Of a stretch of DNA of 64,000 bases, positions 42,906 to 55,603 are shown piece after piece. The DNA comes from Cryptomeria japonica (taxonomy: Eukaryota > Streptophyta > Pinopsida > Cupressales > Cupressaceae). How positions within the stretch are numbered: the stretch's first letter is position 1; each line of letters begins with the position of its first letter. The DNA is taken from assembly GCF_030272615.1 (NCBI RefSeq), contig NC_081408.1, positions 199,315,341-199,379,340 of the forward strand. The letters are read 5' to 3'. Below the pieces are notes generated by a model, which was not told the DNA's origin, did no database searches, and saw nothing but the letters and a program-made list of their open reading frames with translations. The translations under genes and the position numbers were made by a program.

Positions 42906-43547
42906 TCTCAACGGGGCTGCCATGATTCCCCACAACCATCCATCACACGCACACACTATCAATTGATCAACCAATCAAACACAATCCACTGGACAATTAC
43001 ATCAATTGTCTACGTCTCAACGAGTATTTTGCTTCATATACCTTGACTTCATCGGGCAATTACATCAATTGTCTAAGTCACATCAGGTCACTTTGATTCA
43101 CTTACTCAGACTTTATCATGTCCAAGCGACCAACTGACATCAACTGTCACGCTTTGAATTGACCGGGGCAATTAAACCGATTGCACCAGATTGTCCAACC
43201 AATTTTGATCAATTGTAGAGCATCAATCCAAACCCCACACTACATCTGTTGTATCTCTTGCATGACCTCAGGGTACTCGTTGGCTTGTTGTTTCTTCATA
43301 TTCACTCCATTTTCTCCCATTCTTTCATCATTAGTTCTAATTTCTTCTATTCTACCTCCCTTCCACTTTTCATTCTTTTTCGAGAGATCGCCCGATTTTT
43401 CAAAAAAAAAAAAAAAAAAAAAATTCGGCCCATCCCTCGAGGGGGCATACCACCCATTAAATTTACATTTTATGGGGCATTTCTTCACACCTATTTTTCT
43501 TTCTTTGAAACGACGCAATAAACTGCACCGTCTCAAAGAGGGGCAAA
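42906..43547 (+). repeat. 3' internal tail with PPT (parent of the 28713 copy)
   Basis: Contains a 22-base A run at 43402-43423 and ends in the polypurine tract CAAAGAGGGGCAAA (43533-43547 region) before the 3' LTR. Nearly identical to 28713-29354. Confidence 0.85.
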
Positions 43548-45335
43548 TGTAGTCACATAAATCTGTCCACTTAATTAAATGAATATTTAATATTTATTTG
43601 ATTATTTAACCATCAATTAATAATTAATTAAATTAATATTTAATTAATTCATCTTAACCCTATTCTCCTATTAATTAAATAAATTATTCAATTTATTTGA
43701 TTTAATTCACTTAACCAAATTCAGACCATTAATTAAATAAATAAATCATATTTATTTAATTAAATCTTCTCTCACATTTAAATAAATTAATATTTATTTA
43801 AAACCCCCAAAATCCCACTTTTCACATTTAAATAAATAAATAATTTATTTAAATCACCTTTATCCTCCACCCACTTGTATTTTCCTACAAAAGCAAGTTG
43901 CACAACTATTTTAAATAAATTATTTATTTAAAATCCTATTTATCCTCACCCACTTGAAACCTTTAATGGTTTCCCTTAAAGTAGTCAAACTTGATGGCTT
44001 TAAAGTCTTCAAACTTGATGGCTTCCTTCTATAGTCTTCTTAAGACTTTAATGGTTTTCCTTAAAGTCTTCAAGCCTTTAATGGTTTCCCTCAAAGTCTT
44101 CAAGCATTTTAATGCTTTATCTTCATTTTCTCATTTAAATAAATTAATATTTATTTAAATATTTATCCAAATTCAACTTACACCATTTAATTGAAATAAA
44201 TGATTTTATTTTAATTGAAAATACCAAAATTTCTCCCACTTGCATTTTCCTACAAAATCCACTTGCATGCCTAAACCCCTTCTAAATTCTTCTAAACCCT
44301 TCCTAATTAGCCTAATCCATCCCCTAAATATTGTCACATTCCTAAGCAAATTGGAGTCACTTCTCAAAGACTCCAAAGTCTTTGAAAAGCAATTAATGCT
44401 TTGTGTGTTCAACAAATTAACCCTCAAAGTCTTGGATAACCTTTGAAAGCTTCCAACCTTCAACCACTAAATGGCTCAAAGTCTTTGATAACCATTGAAG
44501 GCTTTCAACCTTCAACCACTTAATCCCCAAAGTCTCCAATAACCATTAATGGTTACCTCAAACCCTCCCACATGGTTAAAACATTTGTTTTGACTCAACC
44601 TCTACCCAACCCAAGGGTCTCATCAAGCCTTTAATGCTTTGACCATGATTATCTCTTAATCATTTGCACAAAGGTTTATCCTTGCATTAACTCCTAATCC
44701 AGTGGGTAATCTTAATTTAGACTTGACCCTTACCTTCTAGATAACCATGAGGTCTTCTCAGGCCTTTAATGCCTCCAACCTCTTCTCTCAACCCAATCCT
44801 ATGTTGACACTTGTCACCATTTTATTGGTGCCAATTGTGCACATGGATCCCCAACTTTCAATCCTAACCCTTGTTAAGATTGCTCAATCTTAACCCTTCA
44901 TTTCTCCATTTCTTCTATAAATAGAACCCTTCTCCTCAAGCAAAGAGAAGCATTTAGAGTATTGTTGTTATACTGGCATTAGCATAGAGCTTTTTCATAG
45001 CATCACTATCTACTCTAGCATAGTATTTAGCTTTTCATTTCATATTTGAAGCTTAGTATTAAATCTCAATCCTCCATAAGCATCCATAGTGCAAAAAGCT
45101 GCTGAGAGCTACACTCATTTGGGACTTGGAGAGGAGAGGAACAAGGGAGGAGCAACTATGAGCATCTTGATTAGCTATTTCATTTTATGTTTATATGCTT
45201 TCTATTTCATGCTTAATATCTCTCTTGATATGCCTGTTTAGGATAATCTTTTGTTGCTAACACTAACGTTTGTTTCTTGTGCTCTTGTGTGTGTTGCCAT
45301 CAAACAGATTTTCTAATCCTTTTTGCAGAGCATCA
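43548..45335 (+). repeat. 3' LTR of Tat element
   Basis: 1,788 bp; no difference from 29355-31142 noticed on line-by-line reading. The outer flank is GAAAG. Confidence 0.92.
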
Positions 45336-45340
45336 GAAAG

Positions 45341-45989
45341 AGACAAAGAGGAGTGGGAGAGTGAGATTAGGAGAGGTAAAGTGAATAAGAGAGTGGGAGA
45401 GAGAGGGAGCGATTGTTTAACAAATATAGAGGGATAAATAATTATTCTATTAATATTTTTTGGTTTAAGATGAATTATCTCATTAATTATCTTTTAATTT
45501 GTTAATTGTGCATTTGAAAAACATAAATAGATATCTAGATAGATATATAATTGTGAGCTAGATATTTGACTCCTCGAGACTAATATCTCTCAACGTCTTG
45601 TGATAGATGAATTAAAGATATCTAAGCTTGTTATTCAGTAAATAAAAATAATTTGTAAATAAAATAAAATATATTTTAAATAATTGTAAAGTAGAATAGA
45701 ATAAAATAATTTTGAAGTAACAAATACTATTAAATAAATAAAAATAATAAATAATTGTTAAATAAAATAATTCTTAAATAAATAAAATAATTCAAGATCT
45801 AGTTGAAATAAATATATTTATGATAATTATACTCCTTTAATAAAAAACTTAAATAATTCATTTAATATTATATAAATTATGATATTTTTGTTGTACTGAT
45901 GTTTAGTTCTTGATGCCTTTCATTTGTTGTTGTAAAAAAGACAACATCCTCATTTTATTGATTTTAATATAAAAAATATTATATAAATT
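45341..45989. other. Purine-rich then AT-rich spacer
   Basis: Begins with GA-rich sequence (45336-45430, GAGAGTGGGAGAGAGAGGG), then AT-rich with many AATAAATAA words. No gene. Confidence 0.5.
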
Positions 45990-45994
45990 ATAAT

Positions 45995-47465
45995 TGATGC
46001 ACTGCAAAAGGGATGTTAGAAACACAGAAGATTCAAATGTTAGTGTTTGTTAGTATCAATCAGAAACAAAATAGAAATTAAACTACACTCCTAAGCATGC
46101 ATATCAAGAGAGATATCAGACAAATTATAGAAAGCACACAAAAATAGAGGAAAGACACCAAAGCCTCCCAAATGCTCTCCAAAATGCTCATAGCTGCTCC
46201 TCCCTTATTCCTCTCCTCTCCAAGTTCCACATGAGTGTAGCCCTCAACTTTTTGCACTAGTATGGATGTCTTATGGAGATTCAAGATTATGAAAAATGAC
46301 TAATTATGCAAATGCAAGCTAAATATGAGAAAGTATCTAATTAATCTATGTTAATTTTATCCAAAATAACAAAGAAAAGTGCTCCTAGATGCTCTCTGAA
46401 ATTTGGTATAAGTTTGATGCATACGAGGTTTCTGGGATCTGGATTGAGAAGGAATGAACTCTATTTATAGGAAAAACGGAGAAATGGATGGTTGAGATTG
46501 AGTAATCTCAACAAGGGTCAGGATTGATGGGTTTATGATCCATGTGGGGACTTTCAACCCAATCCCATTATGACAAATGTCAACATGAGATGGCTTGAGA
46601 GGAGAGGGAAGAAGCATTAAATGTTTGAAATGAATTGAAGGTTACCTTAGGAGGTAAGGTTAGGCTTGAGTTGAATGAATAAAGCCTTTATCTACTGAAT
46701 AATACCTTTATCCAATGGATAAACTCTTGTGCAAGAGTTAGTGGGGATAACCATGGTCAAAGCAATGAATGCTTGAAGAGACCCATGAGTTAAATGGAGG
46801 TTGAGTTAGAGGGAAAGTCTCTAACCATGTGGGCAAGTGGAATTAACCATTAATGGTTATGTAAGAGCCATAAATGGTTTGGAAGACTTTAGGGGTTAAC
46901 TTGTTGAAGACATAAAGCCTTTAATGCTTTTCAAAATCTTTGAGGCTTTGAGAAGTGACTCCAAGTTGCTTAGGAATGTGACAATAATTAGGGAGGGTAA
47001 TTAGTCTAATTTAGAATGGATTTGAAGATTCTAGAATGAGTTTAGAAGAGTCTAGAATGAGTTAGAAGAGTCTAGTGGGTTTGGTGGGTGAGAGAAAATA
47101 GGATTTTAATTAAAATAAAATTCATTTATTTCAACCGAATAGGTGCAACTTGCATTTGTAGGAGAATGCAAGTGGGAGGGGGGGGGCGGGGGTTGTAGTT
47201 TAGAGTTTTAAATAAATATTTGTTTATTTATTTAAATGAGGAAAGGGGGTTAAATTAAATAAATGTGTTTTATTCATTTAATTGATTTAGAGTGTGACTT
47301 AATGAATTAATTTAAATAAATTGAATAATTTATTTAATTAATAAGAGAAGAGGTTGAGGATGAAATTAATTAAATATTAATTTAATTAACTGATTATTGA
47401 TAGTTAAATAATCAAATAAATAGTAAATATTCATTTAATTAAGTGGAAAAATTTATGTGTCTACA
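45995..47465 (-). repeat. 3' LTR of decayed Tat element
   Basis: 1,471 bp; the minus-strand start TGTAGACACATAAAT follows the PPT AAAGAGGGGCAAA. Contains a G run at 47180-47193 and is shorter than the young LTR. Confidence 0.88.
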
Positions 47466-49597
47466 TTTGCCCCTCTTTGAGACGGTGCGGTTTATCGAGT
47501 CGTTTCAAAGAAAGAAAAATAGGTGTGAAGAAATATGCCCCATAAATGTTAATTTAGTGGGTGGTATGCCCCCTCGAGAGATGGGCTGAATTTTTTTTCA
47601 AAAAATCGGGCAATCTCTCGAAAAAGAGAAAGAAGTTGGGGGGGTGGGTGTAGAATAGAAGAAATTAGAAATAATGGTGAAAGAATGGGAGAGATGGAGT
47701 TAAAATGGAGAAAGGGCAAGCTAGTGAGTACCCTTAGGTCATGCAAGAGATACAATGCAAATGTGGTGTTTGTTCTTTTGATTGATACTGTACAATTGAT
47801 CAAAATTGGTTGGACAATCTAGTGCAATCGGTTGAATTGCCCTGGTTTAGTCAAAGCGTGATAGTTGATGTCAGTTGTTCACTTGGATAGGATAAAGTCT
47901 GAGTAAGTGAATCAAAGTGACCAGTTGTGACTTAGATAATTGTTGTAATTGCCCGATGAAGTCAAGGTATTTGAAGCAAAATACTCGTTGAGACTTAGAC
48001 AATTGATGTAATTGTTCGTTGTGATTATGTTTGATTGGTTGATCAATTGATAGTGTTTGCGTTGTAGGTTGTTTGTGGTGAATCATAGTAGCCCTGTTGA
48101 GACTAGGTCAGTGTAATAAATGCATGTTGTAGTCTAGGTTTGCCATAATCGATTACCTGTTAAGACCCAAAGATACTTGATCAAAAAGTATCTGTTGATA
48201 GTCTAGGTGTGCATGAGTCGATGTACCTATGTAGACAGAGTAATTGGCTTGATTGGGTTGATGGGAACCGATGAAGGGATTATGATGATGACCTAGATAG
48301 GGAGGGTGAAGGGGGGATGGGGGATTCAATGTTAGATAGAAGGTATGGAGGACCTAGGACCCATTCCTATGTAAGAGGAGAAAAATAGAGTATCTATTGT
48401 CATGACTATGTATGAATGATATGTTGTGATATGGATGTATGGATGGATGGAATGCAATAGAATGCAATATATACAGATGAGATGAAATGACGATCCATAG
48501 ATTATTTACAATGCTTATTTTTCATCATCGAGAATGGTAGTATCGTTCTTGGCTGAGGTACTAGGAACCAAGTTTGAGCATTTTACCTATAAGCAAGCAT
48601 CACAGATAAGGAAAGTTCCCCTCCATTTTGGTTCATGTGCAAATGGTCGAGGTATATGTTGTATTCAGTAAGCCATAGTGATCTATGACTGTATTTTTGC
48701 ATAGGATCACGTAGCTTAGTGAACTTCCCACGTAGACACCATTAGTACATGCCCCAGAGCTTCATTGGATCAATCTGTAGACAACAAACAAAATAAAAAG
48801 AGATTAGGAGCCATCCCGACTTACTCTAATCACTTGTGGATATCCTGGAGTAGTGTAGGAAATTGATATGAATAAATAAATAAATAACAAACCGACCAAG
48901 TACTTATCAGCTTAAACATAATTTTCTTGTCAAAGAAAATGTTACCATGTCTTGTCTGTGAGGAAGGATGCATCCTTGTGAAGACAATTGTGTGTAGATG
49001 TTTTGATTGGTTGGTTGATTTTATACATGATCATTGTTTGAGTAGCTCAAAATGTTTGTTTGGTGTCTGTTACGATGTGTATGTACAAGGAATAATATGC
49101 GGTGCTGTGTTTTTGATTGATTTTTGATGTTTTATCATGTTTTTGGATTTTGTGAGTGTTTTTGAATGTTTTTGGTATGATTTCCAGCCAATTTGAGTGA
49201 GGAACTCAATGAATCACAAGCAATGTAGAATCCACTTCCATTAGTAGGTTAAGAGTATTTCCCCTAGTTTAAATGTTTCTCTGAAAGCGGGATGCAAGAC
49301 ACATGAAGTAATAACCCTGATTGCAGATCAATAACAAGCCATGGTTTGAATGATAGATGAATGGATGTGATCGCAATGAGTCTGAAAGAGAATGGAGCCA
49401 TAGCCTTTATGAGTGGTGCCTGTTTGCTAGGTTTTCACCATCGTACTTACCCAAGGTGCCACTGGAGTGGTTTTCACCATTTGGATGTATGATTTTTCTT
49501 TACTATTTTCTTGATTTTTTTTTGTATTTTCTTCAGGACATTTTTCTGAATGTTTTTGGTAATTTTTGATATATGGAGGAGCCTGATGCTCTGCACA
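47466..49597 (-). other. PPT and 3' non-coding region of decayed Tat element
   Basis: Aligns with 41171-43547 of the young element in reverse orientation, including the tail segment (GATTGTCTAAGTC-like words, 47800-48102) and the polypurine tract at 47466-47480. No coding potential. Confidence 0.8.
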
Positions 49598-52085
49598 TCA
49601 TATGTATGAAACTATTTGAGGTGCATGTTGTTGATTGGTTTTTCTAGTGGTTCCCCTTCTGGAAGTTGCCAATTGATATGCCCCAGACCCGAATACAACA
49701 GTGATAACATATGGACCCAACCAGTTGGATTCAAACTTGCCCTGATGTTCTCTATTTGGTTGGTTACGAGGATTCTCTCTAAGAACAAGATCACCTACCT
49801 CAAATGTATGAGGTTTAACCTGATGATTATAGCTTCTTCTCATGCGCTGCTGATAGGTTTTTAGATGGTTGTATGCAGCTTGTCGTCTTTCATCAAGCAG
49901 TTCTAAGTCCTGAAGACGTGAGATTTGGTATGTTTCATCATCTATTAGATTGTGCAAGGAGACCCGTAGAGATGGTATTTCGACCTCAATAGGAAAAATG
50001 GCTTATGCTCCATAAACCAGTGAGTAGGGAGTTGCACCTATAGGGATTTGAATGCTAGTTCGATACGCCCATAGTGCTGGATTTAATCGAATGTGCCAAT
50101 CATGACCAACATCATTGATTGCCTTTTTAAGGATCCTCAATATGTTCTTGTTTGATGCTTCAGCTTGATCATTGCCTTGTGGGTAATAGGGGGTGGAAAA
50201 ACGGTGTTGGATGTGAAACTTCTCACAGAGTTCACGGACATCCTGATTTTTGAAAGGAAGCCCGTTATCTGTGATGTTGGACATGGGTACACCATACTGG
50301 TAGATGATGTAATTAAGGATGAATGAGGCGATCTTCTTGCTGGTGACTTGGGTAAGTGGAATGGATTCGATCCACTTTGTGAAGTATTCAGTGGCGGTAA
50401 TGATAAATTTATGGCTGTTGGATGAAGATGGATGGATTTTACCCACAAGGTCAAGTCCCCATTGACAAAAGGGCCATGGCATGGTGATTGGTTGTAATTC
50501 CTATGCTGGTGCATGTATCAGGTCTCCATGAACTTGGCACTTCTTGCATTTTCTGACAAAATAGTAGGAGTCTTTTTCCATGGTGGGCCAATAGTATCTA
50601 GCCCGCATGATTTTCTTTGCTAGCGAAGGACCGCTTGAGTGAGCCCCACAAATTCCTTCATGCACCTCTTCCAAGGCATTTGTTATCTCATCTTGTTCCA
50701 AACATTGACGGAGAGTACCATCAAGACTTCGCCTATATAGGGTGTCAATAATGATGGTGTATCGAGCGGTTTTGTGGATGAAGGTTTTGCGTTGGTTATT
50801 TGATTGGTTGGGAGGAAGCGTGTGATCACAGAGGTAAGTGAAGAATTAATCATACCATGGGGATTCAGAACCGACAAGGTGACCTATCATTTCAGTTTTG
50901 GGGATATCATACGTGGGGATCCAAAGTTGTTCTACCAAGAACTCGTAGTGTGTTGAATTTTGTGGAAGATCTGGGAGATATGCAATTGTAGCCATTGCAT
51001 CGGCAACTCGATTCTAATCTCTAGGTACTTGCTCAAATGTGATAGTTGTAAATGATTCTTTGTAACTATCCACCATCCTTTTATATGGCATGAGCTTATC
51101 ATCCTTAGTTTGATATTCATCGGTGACTTGTCAGATGAATAGTTGAGAATATCCATATACCTATAGCTCTTTTAGATGCCATTGTATAGCCAATCCGAGT
51201 CCTGCGATCAAGGCCTCATATTCTGCTATATTATTGGTGCATGGGAAAGTAAGCATGTATGATTTTGGGATGACGTCACCTTGAGGTGTGATAAAAAGAA
51301 TACCTACCCCTGAGCCATGTCTAGTATATGAGCCATCAAAGTATAGCTTCCAAGGTTGTGTAGCTATGATCATGAAGATCTCTTCATTTGGAAAGTTGGA
51401 AACAAGAGACTGTTCACCTACGAGGGGTGCATCAGCTAATTGATCTGCAATAACTTGTCCCTTGATAGCCTTGCAGTCCACATACTCTATATCAAATTTA
51501 CTTAAGCTCATAACCCAATTAGCCAAATGGCCTGTCAATGTTGTCTTGCTGAGTAGGTACTTGAGTGGATCTATTTTGGCAATGAGTTGTACCTTTTGCG
51601 TTAACATGTAGTACCTCAATTTGGTGGTTGCTAAGATAACTGCTAGGCAAGCTCGCTCAATAGGTGTGCAATTGAGTTCATAACGTACTAATGTGCGAGA
51701 GATATAGTGTACAACAAATTCTTTTCCTTCTGCATTGTGTTGTGCCAACAATACTCCTGATGCCGTATTTGGAGCTGAAACATATAGAAATAGAGGTCTA
51801 CTTGGATCTGGTGGGATCAACAAGGGTGTATTCATCAGGTAGTCCTTAAGCATTTGGAATTCTTGTTGGCACTTTGTATCCCATTGAAAGCAGATATTCT
51901 TGTGTAACAAATGTGTGAAGGGACACTTATCACCCAATTGTGCAATGAATCTCCGAATTGATTGTAGCTGCCCTTGTAGTGTCCTTAACTGATTGATGTT
52001 CTTTGGAGGTGACATGTCCATGATTGCTTTGACTTTCGCCAGATCTACTTCAATGCCTTTGCTTGAGACAATGTATCCTAAGAGA
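49598..52085 (-). pseudogene. Pol remnant: RT end, RNases H and integrase
   Basis: The frame ending GYIVSSKGIEVD... starts inside the RT at the point equal to residue 727 of the intact Pol. It runs open to a stop at 51161 through the degenerate RNase H and most of the second RNase H (LYFDGSYTRHGSG, NIAEYEALIAG). After that, the same frame continues with repeated stops. The third catalytic Asp of the second RNase H is changed (VYGYSQ for VYGDSQ). Integrase D1271 and D1332 equivalents (GLDLVGK, ITDNGLPF) and the E (QAEASNKN) are still visible at 50482-50003, and the zinc region EEVHEGICGAHSS at 50660-50540. Decayed and not functional, though a 300-codon RNase H reading frame persists. Confidence 0.9.
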
Positions 52086-52087
52086 AA

Positions 52088-53551
52088 AAGGGATGTTAGA
52101 AACACACAAGATTCAAACATTAGTGTTTGTTAGTATCAATCCGAAATGAAATATAAATGAAACTACACTCCTAAACATGCATATCAAGAGAGATATCAAA
52201 CAAATAATAGAAAGCACACAAAAATGGAGGAAAGACACTAAACCCTCCCAAATGGTCTCCAAAATGCTCATAGCTGCTCCTCCCTTGTTCCTCTCCTCTC
52301 CAAGTTCCACATGAGTGTAGCCCTCAACTTTTTGCACTACTATGGATGTCTTATGGAGATTCAAGATTCTGAAAAATGACTAATTATGCAAATGCAAGCT
52401 AAATATGAGAAAGTATCTAATTAATCTATGTTAATTTTATCCAAAATAACAAAGAAAAGTGCTCCTAGACGCTCTCTCAAATTTGGTATAAGTTTGACGC
52501 ATACAAGATTTCTGGGATTTGGATTAAGAAGCAATGGTCTCCATTTATAGGAAAAATGGAGAAATGGATGGTTGAGATTGAGTAATCTCAACAAGGGTCA
52601 GGATTGATGGGTTTATGATCCATGTGGGGGCTTTCAACCCAATCCCATGATGACAAGTGTCAACATAAGATGGCTTGAGAGGAGAGGGAAGAAACATTAA
52701 ATGTTTGAAATGACTTGAAGGTTACCTTAGGAGGTAAGGTTAGGCTTGAGTTGAATGAATAAAGCCTTTATTCACTAAATAATGCCTTTATCCATTGAAT
52801 AATGCCTTTATCCAATGGATAAACTCTTGTGCAGGAGTTAGTGGGGATAACCAGGGTCAAAGCAATGAATGCTTGAAGAGACCCATGAGTTAAATGGAGG
52901 TTGAGTTAGAAGGAAAGCCTCTAACCATGTGGGCAAGTGGAGTTAACCATTAATGGTTATGTAAGAGCCATAAATGGTTTGGAAGACTTTATGGGTTAAC
53001 TTGTTGAAGACATAAAACCTTCAATGCTTTTCAAAGACTTTGAGGCTTTGAGAAGTGACTCCAAGTTGCTTAGGAATGTGACAATAATTAGGGAGGGTGA
53101 TTAGGCTAATTTAGAATGGATTAGAAGAATCTAGAATGGGTTTAGAAGAGTCTAGAATGAGTTAGAAGAGTCTAGTGGGTTTGGTGGGTGAGAGAAAATA
53201 GGATTTTAATTAAAATAAAATTCATTTATTTCAACCAAATAGGTGCAACTTGCATTTGTAGGAGAATGCAAGTGGGGGGGGTAGTTTAGGGTTTTAAATA
53301 AATATTTGTTTATTTATTTAAATGAGGAAATGGTGTTAAATTAAATAAATGTGTTTTATTCATTTAATTGATTTAGAGCGTGGCTTAATGAATTAATTTA
53401 AATAAATTGAATAATTTATTTAATTAATAGGAGAAGAGGTTGAGGATGAAATTAATTAAATATTAATTTAATTAACTGATTATTGATGGTTAAATAATCA
53501 AATAAATAATAAATATTCATTTAATTAAGTGGACATATTTATGTGTCTACA
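52088..53551 (-). repeat. 5' LTR of decayed Tat element, 3' end trimmed
   Basis: Matches 45995-47465 but lacks roughly the last 15 bases (GCAGTGCATCA) together with the PBS. The outer edge is TGTAGACAC followed by the TSD ATAAT. Confidence 0.85.
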
Positions 53552-53556
53552 ATAAT

Positions 53557-55276
53557 AAATAATAAACTAAATATAAAATTATCTTTAAAAATTAAAAAAA
53601 TTGTAATAACAAATTTATCATCCATTTTTTCTAGAATGACAATCTAATGTGATACCCTATATATTAATAAAAACTAAAAATACATATAGATGACATCTTG
53701 GTACATTTAAATAATTTTTTGTTTATATTAAATATCGAGAGACCAAAATAAGGAGAGTTTATACAAAAACGAGCATGGGAGGCAGAGCCTCAGCCATCAA
53801 CCAGAGAGACTATCCGACTGAACATAGTTATCCTCCTACCAAAAAAGAGTCTATATACAGTGATTCATAAACATCAGCTAAAGACCTACTAAACACCTAT
53901 TGTAGAATCTCATCCTGGTTTTCCAACCATGTTGTCCATCCTTGTGGGCCTTCCATCCACACCACCTTCTTCCGCTCCACAACCCAGATAAACATCTCGA
54001 GCTTATCAATTAAGAGATATAAATAAATAGAACCAAAGAGGCCACTTAAACCAAACCATAGATTATTGCTCTTAACCTTTCTAAAGTTAATTTCAAAATT
54101 TAATACATATTTTCATAATACTCAAAACAATTTAATTTATTCGTAATACTGATTGACAAAGAAAACATTACTAACCTACCCACAAGTAATAAATATATCC
54201 TCCATCTTATCTATAAAGTATCAATTTTTTTAAAATATATTCTTTAATATATATTTTATTATGTTGATATTCTCCCTCATAAAGAATCATGAGAGATTCG
54301 AGGACTTACCATGTGAGCATTATTATGTCACATAAATTTAATATTTATAAATATTATTTTTTCCCCTGTTTAACGGTGTATTATGACACAAATTTTAAAT
54401 ACAAAATATCAGCCAAAGACAACTTGAAATAAACAAAGACAATGAATAAATCTAGAATTTAATATTTATAAATATTATCTTTCCCCCTGTTTAACGGTGT
54501 ATTATGACACAAATTTTAAATACAAAAGATCAGCCAAAGACAACTTGAAATAAACAAAGACAATGAAAAATATGCACATCTTTAATTTTTATTAGTTTTT
54601 TCATCTTTGTTTTTAATTAATTTTTTGGTCAATGATTCCAAACAAATCGAACCGTTTTCTTTGTATCACCTACAATGTTTTATATAAATTGCACTATATA
54701 TTTGGGAATATTTTATATAAATTGCACTATATATTTGGGATATGGCTGTATTGTAAAAGTGTATTTTATTTTGAATTTAAGTGGGTGGTGTAGATAGAAT
54801 TTAAAATAAAATTATTTTGTAAATTGTTAAAAGTTTGAAGATAATATAAATTAATGATTTATAAGATGTAGGTTCTATTTATATATATATATTTTAAAGT
54901 TAATCTTATTTGTTATATTTTAAATATTTATTAACGAGTCATATGGATGAAGTTTTTTTATAATTACTTAAATGTAGAAAATTACTAATAATAATTAAGA
55001 TACATTTAAAAAAAATAAATTTTTATTATCATTTAGAAAATTAAAATAATTATAATTAATATAATATTTTTTTAAATTGAAAAAAAATAAAAATTACAAA
55101 ATAATTGTAAAAACAACTATATTGAGCAAAACAAACTATTTGTAGGAACAACTATATCAAGCTTAAATTAAATTTTTTAATATTTCATAATGTGTAATTT
55201 TTTTATGCTTAAATTAAATTTTTAATATTTTTTGTGTCAAATAAATGTTTTAGAAAAGTTTGTTGTGAGTGTTACT
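53557..55276. other. AT-rich spacer with tandem duplications
   Basis: No gene. A 121 bp tandem duplication lies at 54335-54567 (AATTTAATATTTATAAATATTAT ... CAAAGACAATGAA units). A 33 bp duplication lies at 54678-54743 (TTTATATAAATTGCACTATA). Confidence 0.6.
53735..54010 (-). mobile_element. Possible degenerate LINE 3' end
   Basis: Less AT-rich than its surroundings. On the minus strand it reads like the end of a LINE: a coding-like stretch (GLWSGRRWCGWKAHKDG), then CTCCTTATTTTGGTCTCTC and a terminal ATATAAACAAAA. No TSD found; could equally be a scrap of another gene. Confidence 0.3.
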
Positions 55277-55603
55277 TTAATTTGTGTCAAATAGAATCTT
55301 TCCACGTGGCTTGAAAGGAAAATGTCACCAAGTGCAAATTAATGGATATAGAAAGTGGTCACAAAAGAATAACTTTTTCTTTAAAATTATCATATGCATA
55401 TCTCCACAAAAGGATTTGGAAAAATACTCTCATTTATTACTTTTTATGTGGGTCATACACATTCATGAACATATTTTTTTAAATGTCACGTCTCTATACC
55501 ATTTACTTAACCAACTTTTATTATCCATGTCTAGAAGTTTTGAATTTTTTATGTGACATTTCCTTTCAAGCCACATGGAAAGATTCTATTTGACACAAAT
55601 TAA
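55277..55603. mobile_element. MITE-like element with ~50 bp terminal inverted repeats
   Basis: The left arm (55277-55327) starts TTAATTTGTGTCAAATAG and includes CTTTCCACGTGGCTTGAAAG. The right arm (55553-55603) is its reverse complement with one base change and one indel. The interior has no transposase. Short AT-rich ends make the TSD ambiguous, so the superfamily is undecided. Confidence 0.75.

Larger units (their letters stand above)
29355..45335 (+). mobile_element. Young autonomous Ty3/gypsy Tat-lineage element
   Basis: 15,981 bp: LTR 29355-31142, PBS 31146-31167, a 2.7 kb leader, Gag-Pro 33866-36496, Pol 36509-41170, a 2.4 kb 3' non-coding region, PPT 43533-43547, LTR 43548-45335. The two 1,788 bp LTRs look identical, and the offset of 14,193 bp is constant, so the insertion is very recent or recently homogenised. 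Pol order is RT - RNase H - second (archaeal-type) RNase H - integrase, the signature of the Tat/Ogre group of plant Ty3 elements. There is no frameshift; the only interruption is a UAG between Gag-Pro and Pol. The outer left flank is an extra copy of its own 3' tail, so a clean TSD is missing. Confidence 0.9.
45995..53551 (-). mobile_element. Internally deleted, decayed Tat element
   Basis: LTR edges TGTAGACAC and GCATCA (minus strand) are flanked by the TSD ATAAT (45990-45994 and 53552-53556). The 3' LTR (45995-47465) is complete. Between the LTRs only the 3' part of a Tat element remains: RT end, both RNases H, integrase and 3' non-coding DNA. PBS, leader, Gag, protease and most of RT are gone, with the deletion joining the 5' LTR end directly to the RT segment near 52085. 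Related to the element at 29355 but clearly diverged, with many stops. Confidence 0.88.

Noticed and set aside
55284-55556. 90-codon frame across the MITE
   Set aside because: It spans from arm to arm of the inverted repeat and has no coding features.
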